A stretch of DNA of 53,328 nt from Dehalococcoidia bacterium (GCA_030648205.1 JAUSIH010000053.1:1-53328); one strand, 5' to 3'; counted from the stretch's first letter, positions 18,403 to 26,726 are shown. Notes: generated by a model not told the origin, from the letters alone. Numbers and translations: made by a program.

Positions 18403-18430
18403 TCCACATTTTGTCAGGGAGACCGTAGCT

Positions 18431-19885
18431 ATGAGCGACACCACCCCCATCAAGTTCGGCACCGACGGATGGCGCGCCATCATCGCCGAGGACTTCACGT
18501 TCGAGAACGTGCGGGCCTGCGCGCGCGGCACGGCGCTGTACCTCCAGGAGCGCGGCCTGGCCTCGCGCGGGCTGGTCGTGGGATACGACACGCGCTTCAG
18601 CTCTGAGCACTTCGCCGCCGCCGTGGCGGAGGTGGTGGCCGCGAGCGGCGTCCCGGTCTATCTCTGCGAGCGGGCCGCGCCCACCCCGGTGGTCAGCTAC
18701 AGCATCGTGGCCCAGAAAGCGGGAGGGGCCGCCATCATCACCGCGAGCCACAATCCGGGCATCTGGAACGGCTACAAGTACAAGCCGGAGTACGCGGGCA
18801 GCGCCTCGCCGGAGGTGGTGGCCCGTCTGGAGCAGCTTATCGCAGCGGCCAGGGCCGGGGGCCCGATACCGCGCATGCCCCTGAGCGAGGCGGAAGCAAG
18901 CGGGCGCGTCCGGCGCATTGACCCGGAAGGGCCGTACATGGAGCACGTCGCGCGGCTGGTGGACCTGGAGCGCATCAGAAAGGCGGGCCTGCGCGTGGAG
19001 GTGGACCCCATGTACGGCGCGGGCGCTGGCTACCTACGGAAGTTGCTGGCCCACGATGCATCGGGGCTGGCGGGCGGCGCCACCCGCGTCCACGAGCTGC
19101 ATGGCGAGCGCAACCCCATCTTCCCCGGCATGCGTCAGCCAGAGCCTATCGCCGACAATCTGCACGACTTGTGTAAGGCCGTGGTGCGGCGCAAGGCGGA
19201 CGTGGGCCTGGCCACGGACGGCGACGCCGACCGCGTGGGCATGGTGGACGAGAACGGCGTCTTCCTGACGTCCCTACAGGTCTTCGCGCTGCTGGCCCTG
19301 TACATGCTGGAGGTGCGCGGCGAGCGCGGCGCCATCGTGAAGTCGGTGACGACCACCAGTATGCTCTATAAGCTGGCGCAGCTTTACAACGTGCCCATCT
19401 TCGAGACGCCGGTGGGGTTCAAGTACATCGGCCCCATCATGGAGCGCGAGAAGGCGCTCATCGGCGGCGAGGAAAGCGGCGGGTTCGGCTTCCGCGGGCA
19501 CATCCCGGAGCGCGATGGCGTGCTTGCCAGCCTGTTCCTCCTCGACCTGATGGTGCGGACGGGGAAGTCGCCCGCGAAGCTCATCGAGTACCTGTACGGC
19601 AAGGTGGGGCCGCATCACTACAAGCGCATTGACCTGCCGTTTGACGCGACGCGGCGCGACTCCGTGGTGCGGCGCGTGTCCGACAGCAGGCCGTCGGCGC
19701 TCGATGGCGTCAAGGTCGCCACCACGGACACGACGGACGGCTTCCGGTTCGTGCTGGAGGATGGGGCGTGGCTGCTCATCCGGTTCTCCGGCACGGAGCC
19801 GCTGCTGCGCATCTACGGCGAGGGCCCCAGCCCAGAGCGCGTGGAGCGGCTTCTAGACGCGGGTCGCAAGATGACGGGAGTGTAG
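18431..19885 (+). CDS. Phosphoglucomutase/phosphomannomutase
   Basis: A 484-residue alpha-D-phosphohexomutase interconverting hexose-1- and hexose-6-phosphates. All four active-site loops are visible: phosphoserine TASHNPG (near residue 104), metal loop ATDGDADRVG (near 261), sugar loop GGEESGGFGF, and the C-terminal phosphate loop RFSGTEPLLRIY. ATG 18431 is chosen because the frame extending upstream lies inside the preceding transporter. The isomerase gene begins six bases after its stop, so together they link fructose-6-P, glucose-6-P or mannose-6-P with the 1-phosphates used for nucleotide sugars. Glucose versus mannose preference is not resolved. Confidence 0.93.
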   Translation: MSDTTPIKFGTDGWRAIIAEDFTFENVRACARGTALYLQERGLASRGLVVGYDTRFSSEHFAAAVAEVVAASGVPVYLCERAAPTPVVSYSIVAQKAGGAAIITASHNPGIWNGYKYKPEYAGSASPEVVARLEQLIAAARAGGPIPRMPLSEAEASGRVRRIDPEGPYMEHVARLVDLERIRKAGLRVEVDPMYGAGAGYLRKLLAHDASGLAGGATRVHELHGERNPIFPGMRQPEPIADNLHDLCKAVVRRKADVGLATDGDADRVGMVDENGVFLTSLQVFALLALYMLEVRGERGAIVKSVTTTSMLYKLAQLYNVPIFETPVGFKYIGPIMEREKALIGGEESGGFGFRGHIPERDGVLASLFLLDLMVRTGKSPAKLIEYLYGKVGPHHYKRIDLPFDATRRDSVVRRVSDSRPSALDGVKVATTDTTDGFRFVLEDGAWLLIRFSGTEPLLRIYGEGPSPERVERLLDAGRKMTGV

Positions 19886-19891
19886 GCCGCC

Positions 19892-20974
19892 GTGATTAAC
19901 CTGGACACGCCGGATATCTATCGTCGTCTCGACCCGTCCGGCCTGGGCGGGCGCATCGCCGGGATGGCGCGCAATTGCAGCGACGCATGGTCGGCGGCGC
20001 AGGCGTTCCCCTTGCCGGAGGACTACCGCCGCGTGGAGCGGGTCGTGGTGCTCGGCATGGGCGGCTCCGCCATCGCGGGAGACCTGCTGGCCGACCTGTG
20101 CGCCCATCTGGGCGGGCCGTCGGTGCTGGTGCACCGCGACTACGAGTTGCCGACCCGGTGGGTGAGCGACAGGACGCTGGTGGTTGCGTCCAGCTATTCC
20201 GGCAACACAGAGGAGACCCTCTCCGGTTTCCGGCGCGCCCTCGCCAGTCGCGCCTCCCTCGGCGTCAAGCTGCTGGCCATTACTCGCGGCGGCCAGGTCG
20301 CGGCCCTGGCGCGAGAGAGTGGCGTTCCGGTCTTCCCCATTCAGTTCGAGGGGGAGCCGCGCAGCGCCCTGGCGTGGGGCTTTCTGCCGCTGGTGGCCTT
20401 CACCCAGAAGCTGGGCATGGTTGCTGACCAATCGGCGGCTGTGCGGGAGGCCACGGCCCTGCTGGACCGGCTCGCCGCGGAGCTGGGGCCGGATGCGCCT
20501 GAGTCGCGCAACCCCGCCAAGGCGCTCGCGCGGCGGATGCACGGCAAGCTCCCCGTCATCTACGGCGCGGGCCTGCTCACGAGCGTGGCGCGGCGGTGGA
20601 AGACCCAGGTGAACGAGAACAGCAAGGCGTGGGCGTTCTTTGAGGTTCTGCCCGAGCTGCACCACAACGCCGTTGTGGGCTTCCCGCTCCCCGAGAAGCT
20701 GCGCAAGGACACGCTCGTGCTCATGCTGCGGTCGCCGCTGCTCCACGCGCGCACCCTCCTGCGCTACGCCATCACCGACGACATGCTGACTGAGGCGGGC
20801 GTTCCGCACGAGACCGTGGACGCGCGGGGGACAAGCCCGCTGGCCCAGATGCTGTCGGTGACGCTCCTCGGCGACTACGTCAGCTACTATCTCGCCATGC
20901 TGAACGGGATAGACCCCGCGCCCGTGCCGGTCATTGACCGGCTGAAGCGGCGCTTGACCGAAAGCGGCCAGTAG
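19892..20974 (+). CDS. Bifunctional phosphoglucose/phosphomannose isomerase
   Basis: A 360-residue two-SIS-domain protein of the archaeal/bacterial Pgi/Pmi type. Residues 45-80 contain VVLGMGGSAIAGDLLADLC; further landmarks are VVASSYSGNTEETLSG (near 100), HNAVVGFP and the C-terminal LAQMLSVTLLGDYVSYYLAMLNGIDPAPV. It would interconvert fructose-6-phosphate with glucose- and mannose-6-phosphate. Translation from GTG 19892 is likely coupled to the mutase upstream, from which it is separated by six bases. Confidence 0.9.
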   Translation: MINLDTPDIYRRLDPSGLGGRIAGMARNCSDAWSAAQAFPLPEDYRRVERVVVLGMGGSAIAGDLLADLCAHLGGPSVLVHRDYELPTRWVSDRTLVVASSYSGNTEETLSGFRRALASRASLGVKLLAITRGGQVAALARESGVPVFPIQFEGEPRSALAWGFLPLVAFTQKLGMVADQSAAVREATALLDRLAAELGPDAPESRNPAKALARRMHGKLPVIYGAGLLTSVARRWKTQVNENSKAWAFFEVLPELHHNAVVGFPLPEKLRKDTLVLMLRSPLLHARTLLRYAITDDMLTEAGVPHETVDARGTSPLAQMLSVTLLGDYVSYYLAMLNGIDPAPVPVIDRLKRRLTESGQ

Positions 20975-21009
20975 CCGCGGTGCTTCGGGCAGTGCCTCGG
21001 AAAGGCAGC

Positions 21010-21444
21010 GTGAAGGTCTCCACTCGCAGCGGCGCAAGGGCTTTCGCTTTCTTGTGGCTTTGTCTGGTGGCCGCGCTTGTCCTTGCGGCGTGCGGCCAGG
21101 CGGCGCAGCCTGCGCCAGCGCCGCCGGAGGTCGTCCAGCGGGGCGCGCGGCTCTACGGCGCCTACTGCCAGAGCTGCCACGGCGACGCGACGGGCGGCGT
21201 CATCCAGGACTATCCTCCCGTGCACAACGCCAACGGGCACACCTGGCACCACCCCGACTGCGTGCTGGTGCGGATTACTGTGGAGGGAGTGCCTCCGTCG
21301 CCTGGCGCCCCGGCTGACGCGCCGCGCATGGAGGGGTTCAAGCTCGCCACGGACGACGTGAAGGCGATTCTGGCCTACATGAAGACCTGGTGGACGGACA
21401 AGCAGCGCGCGTTCCAGGCCGACGTGACCCGGCAGTCGTGCTAG
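21010..21444 (+). CDS. Cytochrome c lipoprotein
   Basis: A 144-residue extracytoplasmic mono-heme c protein. From GTG 21010 the N-terminus is a clean lipoprotein signal (basic n-region, hydrophobic FAFLWLCLVAALV, lipobox LAAC with C28). CQSCH (residues 53-57) binds heme and PRMEG supplies a likely Met ligand. AAAGG precedes 21010; GTG 20980 is an in-frame alternative with poorer signals. It is anchored outside the membrane and may carry electrons between membrane complexes. It follows the isomerase closely but has no functional link to it that I can see. Confidence 0.85.
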   Translation: MKVSTRSGARAFAFLWLCLVAALVLAACGQAAQPAPAPPEVVQRGARLYGAYCQSCHGDATGGVIQDYPPVHNANGHTWHHPDCVLVRITVEGVPPSPGAPADAPRMEGFKLATDDVKAILAYMKTWWTDKQRAFQADVTRQSC

Positions 21445-21458
21445 TGACGCGATGGTTC

Positions 21459-21467
21459 TGATATACT
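21459..21467 (+). promoter_or_regulatory. Extended -10 promoter of hicB
   Basis: TGATATACT is a strong extended -10 (TGn plus TATACT) 50 bases before the hicB ATG. The -35 region is poor. Its place directly upstream fits an autoregulated toxin-antitoxin promoter. Confidence 0.5.
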
Positions 21468-21517
21468 CGGCGTGTGGGTTTGCGCTCGTCCAATAGGCGC
21501 GAACGACGGAGTACGCC

Positions 21518-21727
21518 ATGAAATTGAAGGTTGTGGTACACGAGGCGGAAGAGGGTGGCTACTGGGCGGAGGTGCCCGCCATCCCTGGCTGCGCCACGCA
21601 GGGGGAGACCTTTGAAGAGCTGTTGCACAACCTTTACGAGGCGGTGGAGGGCTGTCTCTCCGTGGACATCAAGAAGCCAAAGGCGCGGGCAAAAAGCAAG
21701 GTGCGGGTCCTCGAAATAGCCGTATGA
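21518..21727 (+). CDS. hicB: HicB-family antitoxin
   Basis: A 69-residue protein with the partial RNase-H-like HicB fold: KVVVHEAEEGGYWAEVPAIP, GCATQGETFEELLHNLYEAV and a basic C-terminal tail. HicB proteins neutralise HicA mRNA interferases. The order here is antitoxin first, and the stop TGA overlaps the ATG of the hicA remnant (ATGA), as in intact operons. With the toxin reduced to 21 residues it is an orphan antitoxin, unless it acts on a HicA elsewhere. Confidence 0.88.
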   Translation: MKLKVVVHEAEEGGYWAEVPAIPGCATQGETFEELLHNLYEAVEGCLSVDIKKPKARAKSKVRVLEIAV

Positions 21728-21789
21728 AGCCCGTATCCGGCGAGGCGTTTGCGAGGATCGTGAAACGCCACGGCCGGACATTGTTGTAG
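21724..21789 (+). pseudogene. hicA: hicA toxin remnant (21 residues)
   Basis: The ATG overlapping the hicB stop opens MKPVSGEAFARIVKRHGRTL then Leu and a TAG. This matches the first approximately 20 residues of HicA (MKPVSGKxxxxxLxxHGWxL class), but the catalytic segment with GSHHI-type His is missing. Base composition falls sharply right after the stop, so the toxin gene seems to have been cut by the AT-rich sequence that follows. Confidence 0.75.
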
Positions 21790-22390
21790 CATTCATGTCG
21801 ATTACCACATTCATCTATTAAGACGTCGCATGAAGTATTATCCCCCAAAGTTGTCAACACTGCTTAAGGGACTCGAAAGTTCATATGAGCGATTCATAAA
21901 GGTTCAGGCAGAACGAGATACGTCTGACACGTTCATTGCGTTATTCGAGACGTTGAATTGGGTAGTGAGCGTCGACGACTGGATAAAGCACATGTCGGAT
22001 AGCGGAAGGGAATGGTACACAAACTTTGGGGAGCAAAGAGGCTTGATTGTGCCAGCTCTCAGATATGTACGTGCCAGAGTTCATCATCAATGGGCTCATG
22101 CACTTTATTTGGATCCTGAAGGCGCAGAGTTCCCGATAGTTTTTCCAACAGGGTTCCATGAATGGTGCTGGCGTGATTCCAAAGAACTGCCATCTCCTGA
22201 TAAAGGACATGAGTACGCTAGAGGCGAAATGGCATACGACAGTTTATTGGCTCATAAAGCTGCGCGTCATACGTTGCAAGCCGTGCTTGGTCTTGTTCAC
22301 GACCAAACGACTTCTTCACCATGACGCAAAAACAAGGGCGATATACTTAGACAACTAATTCTCCCGAACTCAATCTGAGAAGGCGGGTAT
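21790..22390. other. AT-rich islet
   Basis: About 600 bases with roughly 45% GC by eye, against about 65% in the flanks. It begins at the break in hicA and ends before prmC. It holds one ORF (21830-22324). I found no clear terminal repeats or integrase gene, so the mode of arrival is unknown. Confidence 0.7.
21830..22324 (+). CDS. HEPN-like hypothetical protein in the AT-rich islet
   Basis: A 164-residue, mainly helical protein I cannot assign to a named family. After two predicted helices (residues 7-60) the segment LRYVRARVHHQWAHAL contains R81-A-R-V-H-H86, an R-x4-H arrangement like the catalytic motif of HEPN ribonucleases, although the usual Asn or His after Arg is Ala. The rest includes WCWRDSKELPSPDKGHEYA. 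Codon use is AT-rich unlike all neighbours, indicating acquisition by transfer. No obvious ribosome-binding site precedes the ATG. Its position next to a broken HicAB pair fits a defence/toxin hotspot; function is inference. Confidence 0.6.
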   Translation: MKYYPPKLSTLLKGLESSYERFIKVQAERDTSDTFIALFETLNWVVSVDDWIKHMSDSGREWYTNFGEQRGLIVPALRYVRARVHHQWAHALYLDPEGAEFPIVFPTGFHEWCWRDSKELPSPDKGHEYARGEMAYDSLLAHKAARHTLQAVLGLVHDQTTSSP

Positions 22391-22406
22391 CACTCGGCCT
22401 ATTCGC

Positions 22407-23300
22407 CTACCTCCTGACTGTCCACTGTGCGGGTAGGCCTGTTACCTCTCTCCGTACCTCCACCACGCGCGGCAGGCCCGCAAGGTCCGGCCACACGCGC
22501 ACTGTAGCCTGCGGGAAGGCCGCGCGCGCCATATCCGCCACCGTGTCCGCGTGCGCCTCATTGACCTCCAGCAGCAGCGCGCCGTCCGGCTTCACCTTCG
22601 TCGGCGCCGACCGCAGCAGCCGCGCGATGGCGTCCGTGCCGTCCGGTCCGCCCAGGAGCGCATCCCGCGGCTCGTGGTGTAGCTCAGGAGCCAGGCCGGG
22701 GTAGTCGCCGTCGAGGACGTAGGGCAGGTTGGCGACGAGCATATCCACAAGCTCGGGCAGCGGCTCCGCAAGGTCGCCGCGCAGGAGGGTGACGCGGCGC
22801 GCGACTCCGTGGCGGCGCACGTTCCGCTCAGCGACCGCCAGCGCGCCAGCGGAGGCATCCGTGGCGTACACGCGGGCCGCTGGCAGGTGCACGGCCAGGG
22901 CGATGGCCACGCACCCGCTGCCCGTGCCGATGTCCGCCAGCACCGCGCGCTTGCCGTCCCCTCCGAATCGCTCGCGCACCGCGCCCACGGCCCGCTCCAC
23001 CAGCATCTCGGTCTCCGGCCTCGGTATGAGCACGCGCGCGTCCACGGCGAAGTCCAGGCCGAAGAACTCCTTGCGTCGGGTGATGTAGGCCAGAGGCTCG
23101 CGGGTGAGGCGGCGCTTCACCAGGCGCTTGTAGGCTTCCGCCCTGTCGTCGGGCAGTCTGTCGGAGAGGCGCGCGTAAAGCTCCGCGCGATTCTTGCCGA
23201 TGGCGTGGCAGAGGAGGACTTCTGACTCCAGGTAGTGCTCATCAATGCCGGCGGACGCGAGGGTGACGCGGCCCCACTGGAGGGTCTCCAGGTAGGTCAC
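22407..23300 (-). CDS. prmC: Release-factor glutamine methyltransferase
   Basis: A 297-residue Rossmann methyltransferase that N5-methylates the Gln of the GGQ motif in release factors, using SAM. An N-terminal helical substrate domain (residues 1-90) with EPLAYITRRKEFFGLDF precedes the SAM domain (ADIGTGSGCVAIALA). The motif usually written NPPY is NLPY here (near residue 190), a variant I believe occurs in related bacteria. The GTG start overlaps the prfA stop by four bases (GTGA), the classical prfA-prmC arrangement, so enzyme and substrate are made together. Confidence 0.95.
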   Translation of the reverse strand: MTYLETLQWGRVTLASAGIDEHYLESEVLLCHAIGKNRAELYARLSDRLPDDRAEAYKRLVKRRLTREPLAYITRRKEFFGLDFAVDARVLIPRPETEMLVERAVGAVRERFGGDGKRAVLADIGTGSGCVAIALAVHLPAARVYATDASAGALAVAERNVRRHGVARRVTLLRGDLAEPLPELVDMLVANLPYVLDGDYPGLAPELHHEPRDALLGGPDGTDAIARLLRSAPTKVKPDGALLLEVNEAHADTVADMARAAFPQATVRVWPDLAGLPRVVEVRREVTGLPAQWTVRR

Positions 23301-24385
23301 ACGAGGCTCTCCGCCAGCTTGCGCTCCTGCTCGTCCGCCTGAAGCGCGTCAATCAGCTTGTCCAGGTCGCCGTCCAGCACCCCCTCCAGGTTGTGGACGG
23401 TGATGTTGACGCGGTGGTCGGTGACCCTGTTCTGAGGGAAGTTGTAGGTGCGGCCCTTTTCGGAGCGCTCCGCCGTCCCCACCTGGGCGCGGCGCTGCTG
23501 CGAGACCTGCTCCTCCTGCTTGCGCCGCTTGATCTCGTACAGGCGCGCGCGGAGCAGGGCCATGGCCTTCGTCTTGTTCTTGAGCTGTGAGCGCTCGTCC
23601 TGGCAACTGGCCACGATGCCCGTGGGCACATGAACGATGCGCACTGCCGTGGCCACCTTCTGCACGTTTTGCCCGCCGTGGCCGCTGGCGTGGAAGATGT
23701 CAATGCGCAGCTCGTCGGGGTTCACCTGCACGTCCACCTCGTCAATCTCCGGGAGGACGGCCACGGTGGCCGTGGACGTGTGGATGCGGCCGCTGGACTC
23801 GGTGGAGGGCACGCGCTGGACGCGGTGGACGCCGCTTTCGTGCTTCAGGCGGCTGTAGGCGCCCTTGCCGTGGACCTCAAAGGTGATCTCCTTGAAGCCG
23901 CCGATACCGATGGCGCTGGTGTTGATGACCTCCGTCTTCCAGTTATGCCGTTGCGCGTAGCGGCTGTACATGCGAAAGAGGTCTGACGCGAACAGGGCGG
24001 CCTCGTCGCCTCCCGCGCCGGCGCGGACCTCAACGATGACGTCCTTCTCGTCGTTGGGGTCCCTGGGCAGCAGCCCGCGGTGCAACTCCTCGATGAGGCC
24101 GTTGCGCCTCTTCTCCAGCGCGTCCGCCTCCTGGCGGGCCATGGCGCGCATCTCCTCGTCGCCACTCTCCTTGACCAGGGCCAGCGTGTCCTGCAGTTCC
24201 TGGTCCACCTTGCGGTAGGAGCGGAACTGGTTGACCACGTCCTCAATGGAGGCGCGTTCTTTCGCCAGGGTCTGCACGCGCCCGTAGTCGGTGGCGAGGG
24301 CGGCGTCCGCCATCTGGCGCTCGATATCGTTATAGCGCCTCTCGACGGATTCCAGTTTGGGCAGGAACTGCTTGATGTCGTCCAT
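23297..24385 (-). CDS. prfA: Peptide chain release factor 1
   Basis: A 362-residue class I release factor terminating at UAA and UAG. It has the acidic N-terminal domain, the GGQ peptidyl-hydrolysis motif in HASGHGGQNVQKV (near residue 233) and the codon-recognition tripeptide in VQRVPSTESSGRIHTS. The tripeptide is PST where RF1 usually reads PAT or PVT, so it is a mild variant. It is transcribed from a recognisable promoter at 24415-24443. prmC follows with a four-base overlap. Confidence 0.97.
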   Translation of the reverse strand: MDDIKQFLPKLESVERRYNDIERQMADAALATDYGRVQTLAKERASIEDVVNQFRSYRKVDQELQDTLALVKESGDEEMRAMARQEADALEKRRNGLIEELHRGLLPRDPNDEKDVIVEVRAGAGGDEAALFASDLFRMYSRYAQRHNWKTEVINTSAIGIGGFKEITFEVHGKGAYSRLKHESGVHRVQRVPSTESSGRIHTSTATVAVLPEIDEVDVQVNPDELRIDIFHASGHGGQNVQKVATAVRIVHVPTGIVASCQDERSQLKNKTKAMALLRARLYEIKRRKQEEQVSQQRRAQVGTAERSEKGRTYNFPQNRVTDHRVNITVHNLEGVLDGDLDKLIDALQADEQERKLAESLV

Positions 24386-24414
24386 AGTCTTGTGAAAGTC
24401 TCTCTTCCGTCTTC

Positions 24415-24443
24415 AGTATAGCTGGCGCATAGGTGAGGCGCAA
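24415..24443 (-). promoter_or_regulatory. Promoter of prfA-prmC
   Basis: On the minus strand TTGCGC (-35) and TATACT (-10) are separated by exactly 17 bases. The -10 ends 29 bases before the prfA ATG, leaving room for a conventional short leader. Confidence 0.6.
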
Positions 24444-24520
24444 GGAGCGGCGGAACGCGGGAGCGGCGTCTCGCACGCGGTGGCTGCTATCGAGAGAGAG
24501 CCGGGGCGCCTCAGGCACGT

Positions 24521-25762
24521 TCAGGCTTGCTTCGTGCGGGCGTCAACGCCCTCTTTTTGGAGCCGTCGGCGCTGGGTCTTGAACATCCATAGGGCTACCA
24601 TTCCCATGAAAAAGAACATGAGGGCGTCAACGACGAAGATGGACCGGAATCCCATCGCCACACTCATCGTGCCCGCGATCAGGGAGGCCGAGGCGAGCGC
24701 CATCGCGTTGACGCTCTGGACAACTCCGAAGACTGCTCCCTGGTGTTGCCGGGAGACGGACGTGCTCAGCAGGGCGTTTGTCGCCGTAAGCAACGTCCCC
24801 TGAAAAAGGCCTACTATCGCGAAAAGCGCCAAGGACGCGCCTGGCGACCGCACCCACGCCTGGGGCAGATAGAACGCGGAGGCGCCGAAGGCGGCGACCA
24901 GGACGGCGACGTGCAGGTTGTGCGATTGGCCCCAGCGACCGATCAGCACGGACGCGAGCGCGCTCGCCAGTCCCAAGAGGGCAAAGGCGAGGCCAGCCAT
25001 CGTGGCGGCTCCCTGAGCGACCATCTCCTGCATGAAGACCGCCATGACGGGAAACAGCATGAACGGTCCGCAGCGCGTGACGAGCAGCATCCCCAGGAGA
25101 GGCACCACATTCGGCAGGCCCAGCACCATCCGGACGTTCCGGAGGGGATGCAGCCGTTCCTTGGTCTCCGGGGGAGGCTCAAACTTCTCCCGCACGAAGA
25201 GGAGAACGACGAGGAAGCTGACGACCAGCAGTCCGCCGGTAACGAAAAAGGGAGCGCGGTAGCCGAAGGAATCGGCCAGGAAGCCGCCCAGCAACGGGCC
25301 AGCCATCGTACCGAGGAAAAAGGCCATTTGCACTATCCCCAGGGCGAATGCTGTCCGCTTCTGCGGGGCCTGTGACACGGCGAGGGCAAAAGAGGCGGCG
25401 TTGACGCCGGTCAAAGCCCCATGCAGCGAGCGCATCACGATGAGGAAGGCCAGATTTGGGGAGAGGCCGGTGATCGCCAGAATGACCGCGCCGGCGGCTG
25501 TGGAGCGCAGTACCATGGTCCTGCGCCCGTAGCGGTCGGCCATGGCGCCCCACAGTGGGCCGGCAAGGAAGGAGCAAAAGCCGCCCGCGAAATGGGCCAC
25601 GCCCGTCCAGAAAGCAGCCTCGCTGGGGGCCCTCACGCCGAGATCCTGCACAAAGAGGGGAAGGAGAGGACTTACGCCTTGAAATCCTAACGTGGAGAAG
25701 AACTGTGCAACCGCCAGGAAGTAGAGGTTCCGCTGCCAACGGAACACGCTGCGCTCAGTCAT
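24521..25762 (-). CDS. MFS multidrug-type exporter (DHA1-like)
   Basis: A 413-residue, 12-segment major facilitator. The drug/H+ antiporter signatures are present: loop 2-3 PLWGAMADRYGRRTMVLRS and the helix-5 segment GTMAGPLLGGFLADSFGYRAPFF. Such proteins export drugs or metabolites by proton exchange; cargo is unknown. Its -10 box (TATAAT) ends nine bases before the ATG, predicting an mRNA with almost no leader. It is divergent from the GreA-like gene and shares a 145-base promoter region with it. Confidence 0.82.
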   Translation of the reverse strand: MTERSVFRWQRNLYFLAVAQFFSTLGFQGVSPLLPLFVQDLGVRAPSEAAFWTGVAHFAGGFCSFLAGPLWGAMADRYGRRTMVLRSTAAGAVILAITGLSPNLAFLIVMRSLHGALTGVNAASFALAVSQAPQKRTAFALGIVQMAFFLGTMAGPLLGGFLADSFGYRAPFFVTGGLLVVSFLVVLLFVREKFEPPPETKERLHPLRNVRMVLGLPNVVPLLGMLLVTRCGPFMLFPVMAVFMQEMVAQGAATMAGLAFALLGLASALASVLIGRWGQSHNLHVAVLVAAFGASAFYLPQAWVRSPGASLALFAIVGLFQGTLLTATNALLSTSVSRQHQGAVFGVVQSVNAMALASASLIAGTMSVAMGFRSIFVVDALMFFFMGMVALWMFKTQRRRLQKEGVDARTKQA

Positions 25763-25771
25763 TACAGAGCG

Positions 25772-25777
25772 ATTATA
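25772..25777 (-). promoter_or_regulatory. -10 box directly before the MFS exporter gene
   Basis: A perfect minus-strand TATAAT is followed after nine bases by the ATG at 25762. Transcription would start about three bases before the codon. No -35 match is visible. Confidence 0.45.
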
Positions 25778-25871
25778 GCCTTGTGAACGTGTATCCGCTA
25801 CTCCAAGGGATATCTCTTGAATAGAGGTTCCAGACCCGCGGCGCCCGAATGTCTTTCCTGGCGCTGTCCGT

Positions 25872-25900
25872 TTGACAGGGGGGTGAGCGCGTTCTACAAT
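25872..25900 (+). promoter_or_regulatory. Consensus promoter giving a leaderless mRNA
   Basis: TTGACA (25872-25877), 17 bases, then TACAAT (25895-25900). The ATG at 25908 begins seven bases after the -10, which is where transcription should start. The gene would thus be translated from a leaderless mRNA; the seven bases (AGACGAG) hold no usable ribosome-binding site. Confidence 0.75.
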
Positions 25901-25907
25901 AGACGAG

Positions 25908-26726
25908 ATGGCTCTTCAACAGGACCAAGGGGCTACCATAGCTCAAATAGCCGCTCGCTACCTGACCGAGGCGCCACTTCACGATAAGCCCAGCGCTCAG
26001 CAGGAGATCAACCGGTTCATCCGGTGGTGCAGGGGCGACCGCTTCGTGTCACAGCTCACACCCCACGAGCTGGAACTGTATGCTGAGTCATGCTCATCCT
26101 CCTACGGCGACGCCGGAGTCCGCCTCCAACCACTTAAATCATTCTTCCGATATGTGAGCAAGAAGGGCCTGACCCCGGAGAACCTGGGTGTCCACCTGAA
26201 GGTGAAACGGGTGTCGGGCGCCCGGCGGAACGGCCGGAACGCGCGCGCCGGAGCGGCGGATGCCATGCAACTCACACCGGAGGGCTTTGCCCTTCTGCAG
26301 GGTGAGTTGGAGGAACTGAAGTCCCGACGGGTACACATCGCCGAGGAGCTCAAGCGCGCCATGGCCGACAAGGACTTCCGCGAGAACGCGCCGCTGGACG
26401 CCGCGCGGGAGGCCCAGGGCATGACGGAGGCCCGTATCCGCGAGCTGGAGCACAAGCTGCGCAGCGCCACCCTCATCGAAGGGCGTAACGGCGAACGCTC
26501 AAGCCGCGTCAGGCTCGGTTGCCGCGTCACCGTGCGTGATCTCGCCAATAGCGAGGAGTTCCTTTACGTGCTGGTGAATCCCAGTGAGGTGAACCCCAGC
26601 ACGGGGAAGATATCCGTCATGTCGCCCACGGGCCGGGCGCTGCTGGAGCACGAGCTGGGGGATGAGGTGGACGTGAGCGCGCCGGCGGGCAAACTCCGGT
26701 ACCGAGTGGTGAAGGTTGAAGGCTAG
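25908..26726 (+). CDS. GreA/GreB-type factor with integrase SAM-like N-terminal domain
   Basis: A 272-residue fusion. Residues 8-100 look like the core-binding (SAM-like) domain of tyrosine recombinases: AQIAARYLTEA, INRFIRWCRGD, LTPHELELYAESCSSS and RLQPLKSFFRYVSKKGLTP. No recombinase catalytic domain follows. Residues 118-272 are a GreA-type factor: N-terminal coiled coil with tip DKDFRENAPLDAAREAQG (near 155), keeping the acidic D and E that stimulate RNA cleavage, then the C-terminal FKBP-like domain with ISVMSPTGRALLEHELGDEV. It would rescue backtracked RNA polymerase, with the N-terminal domain perhaps binding DNA or protein. Promoter and terminator make it a monocistronic unit. Confidence 0.85.
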   Translation: MALQQDQGATIAQIAARYLTEAPLHDKPSAQQEINRFIRWCRGDRFVSQLTPHELELYAESCSSSYGDAGVRLQPLKSFFRYVSKKGLTPENLGVHLKVKRVSGARRNGRNARAGAADAMQLTPEGFALLQGELEELKSRRVHIAEELKRAMADKDFRENAPLDAAREAQGMTEARIRELEHKLRSATLIEGRNGERSSRVRLGCRVTVRDLANSEEFLYVLVNPSEVNPSTGKISVMSPTGRALLEHELGDEVDVSAPAGKLRYRVVKVEG

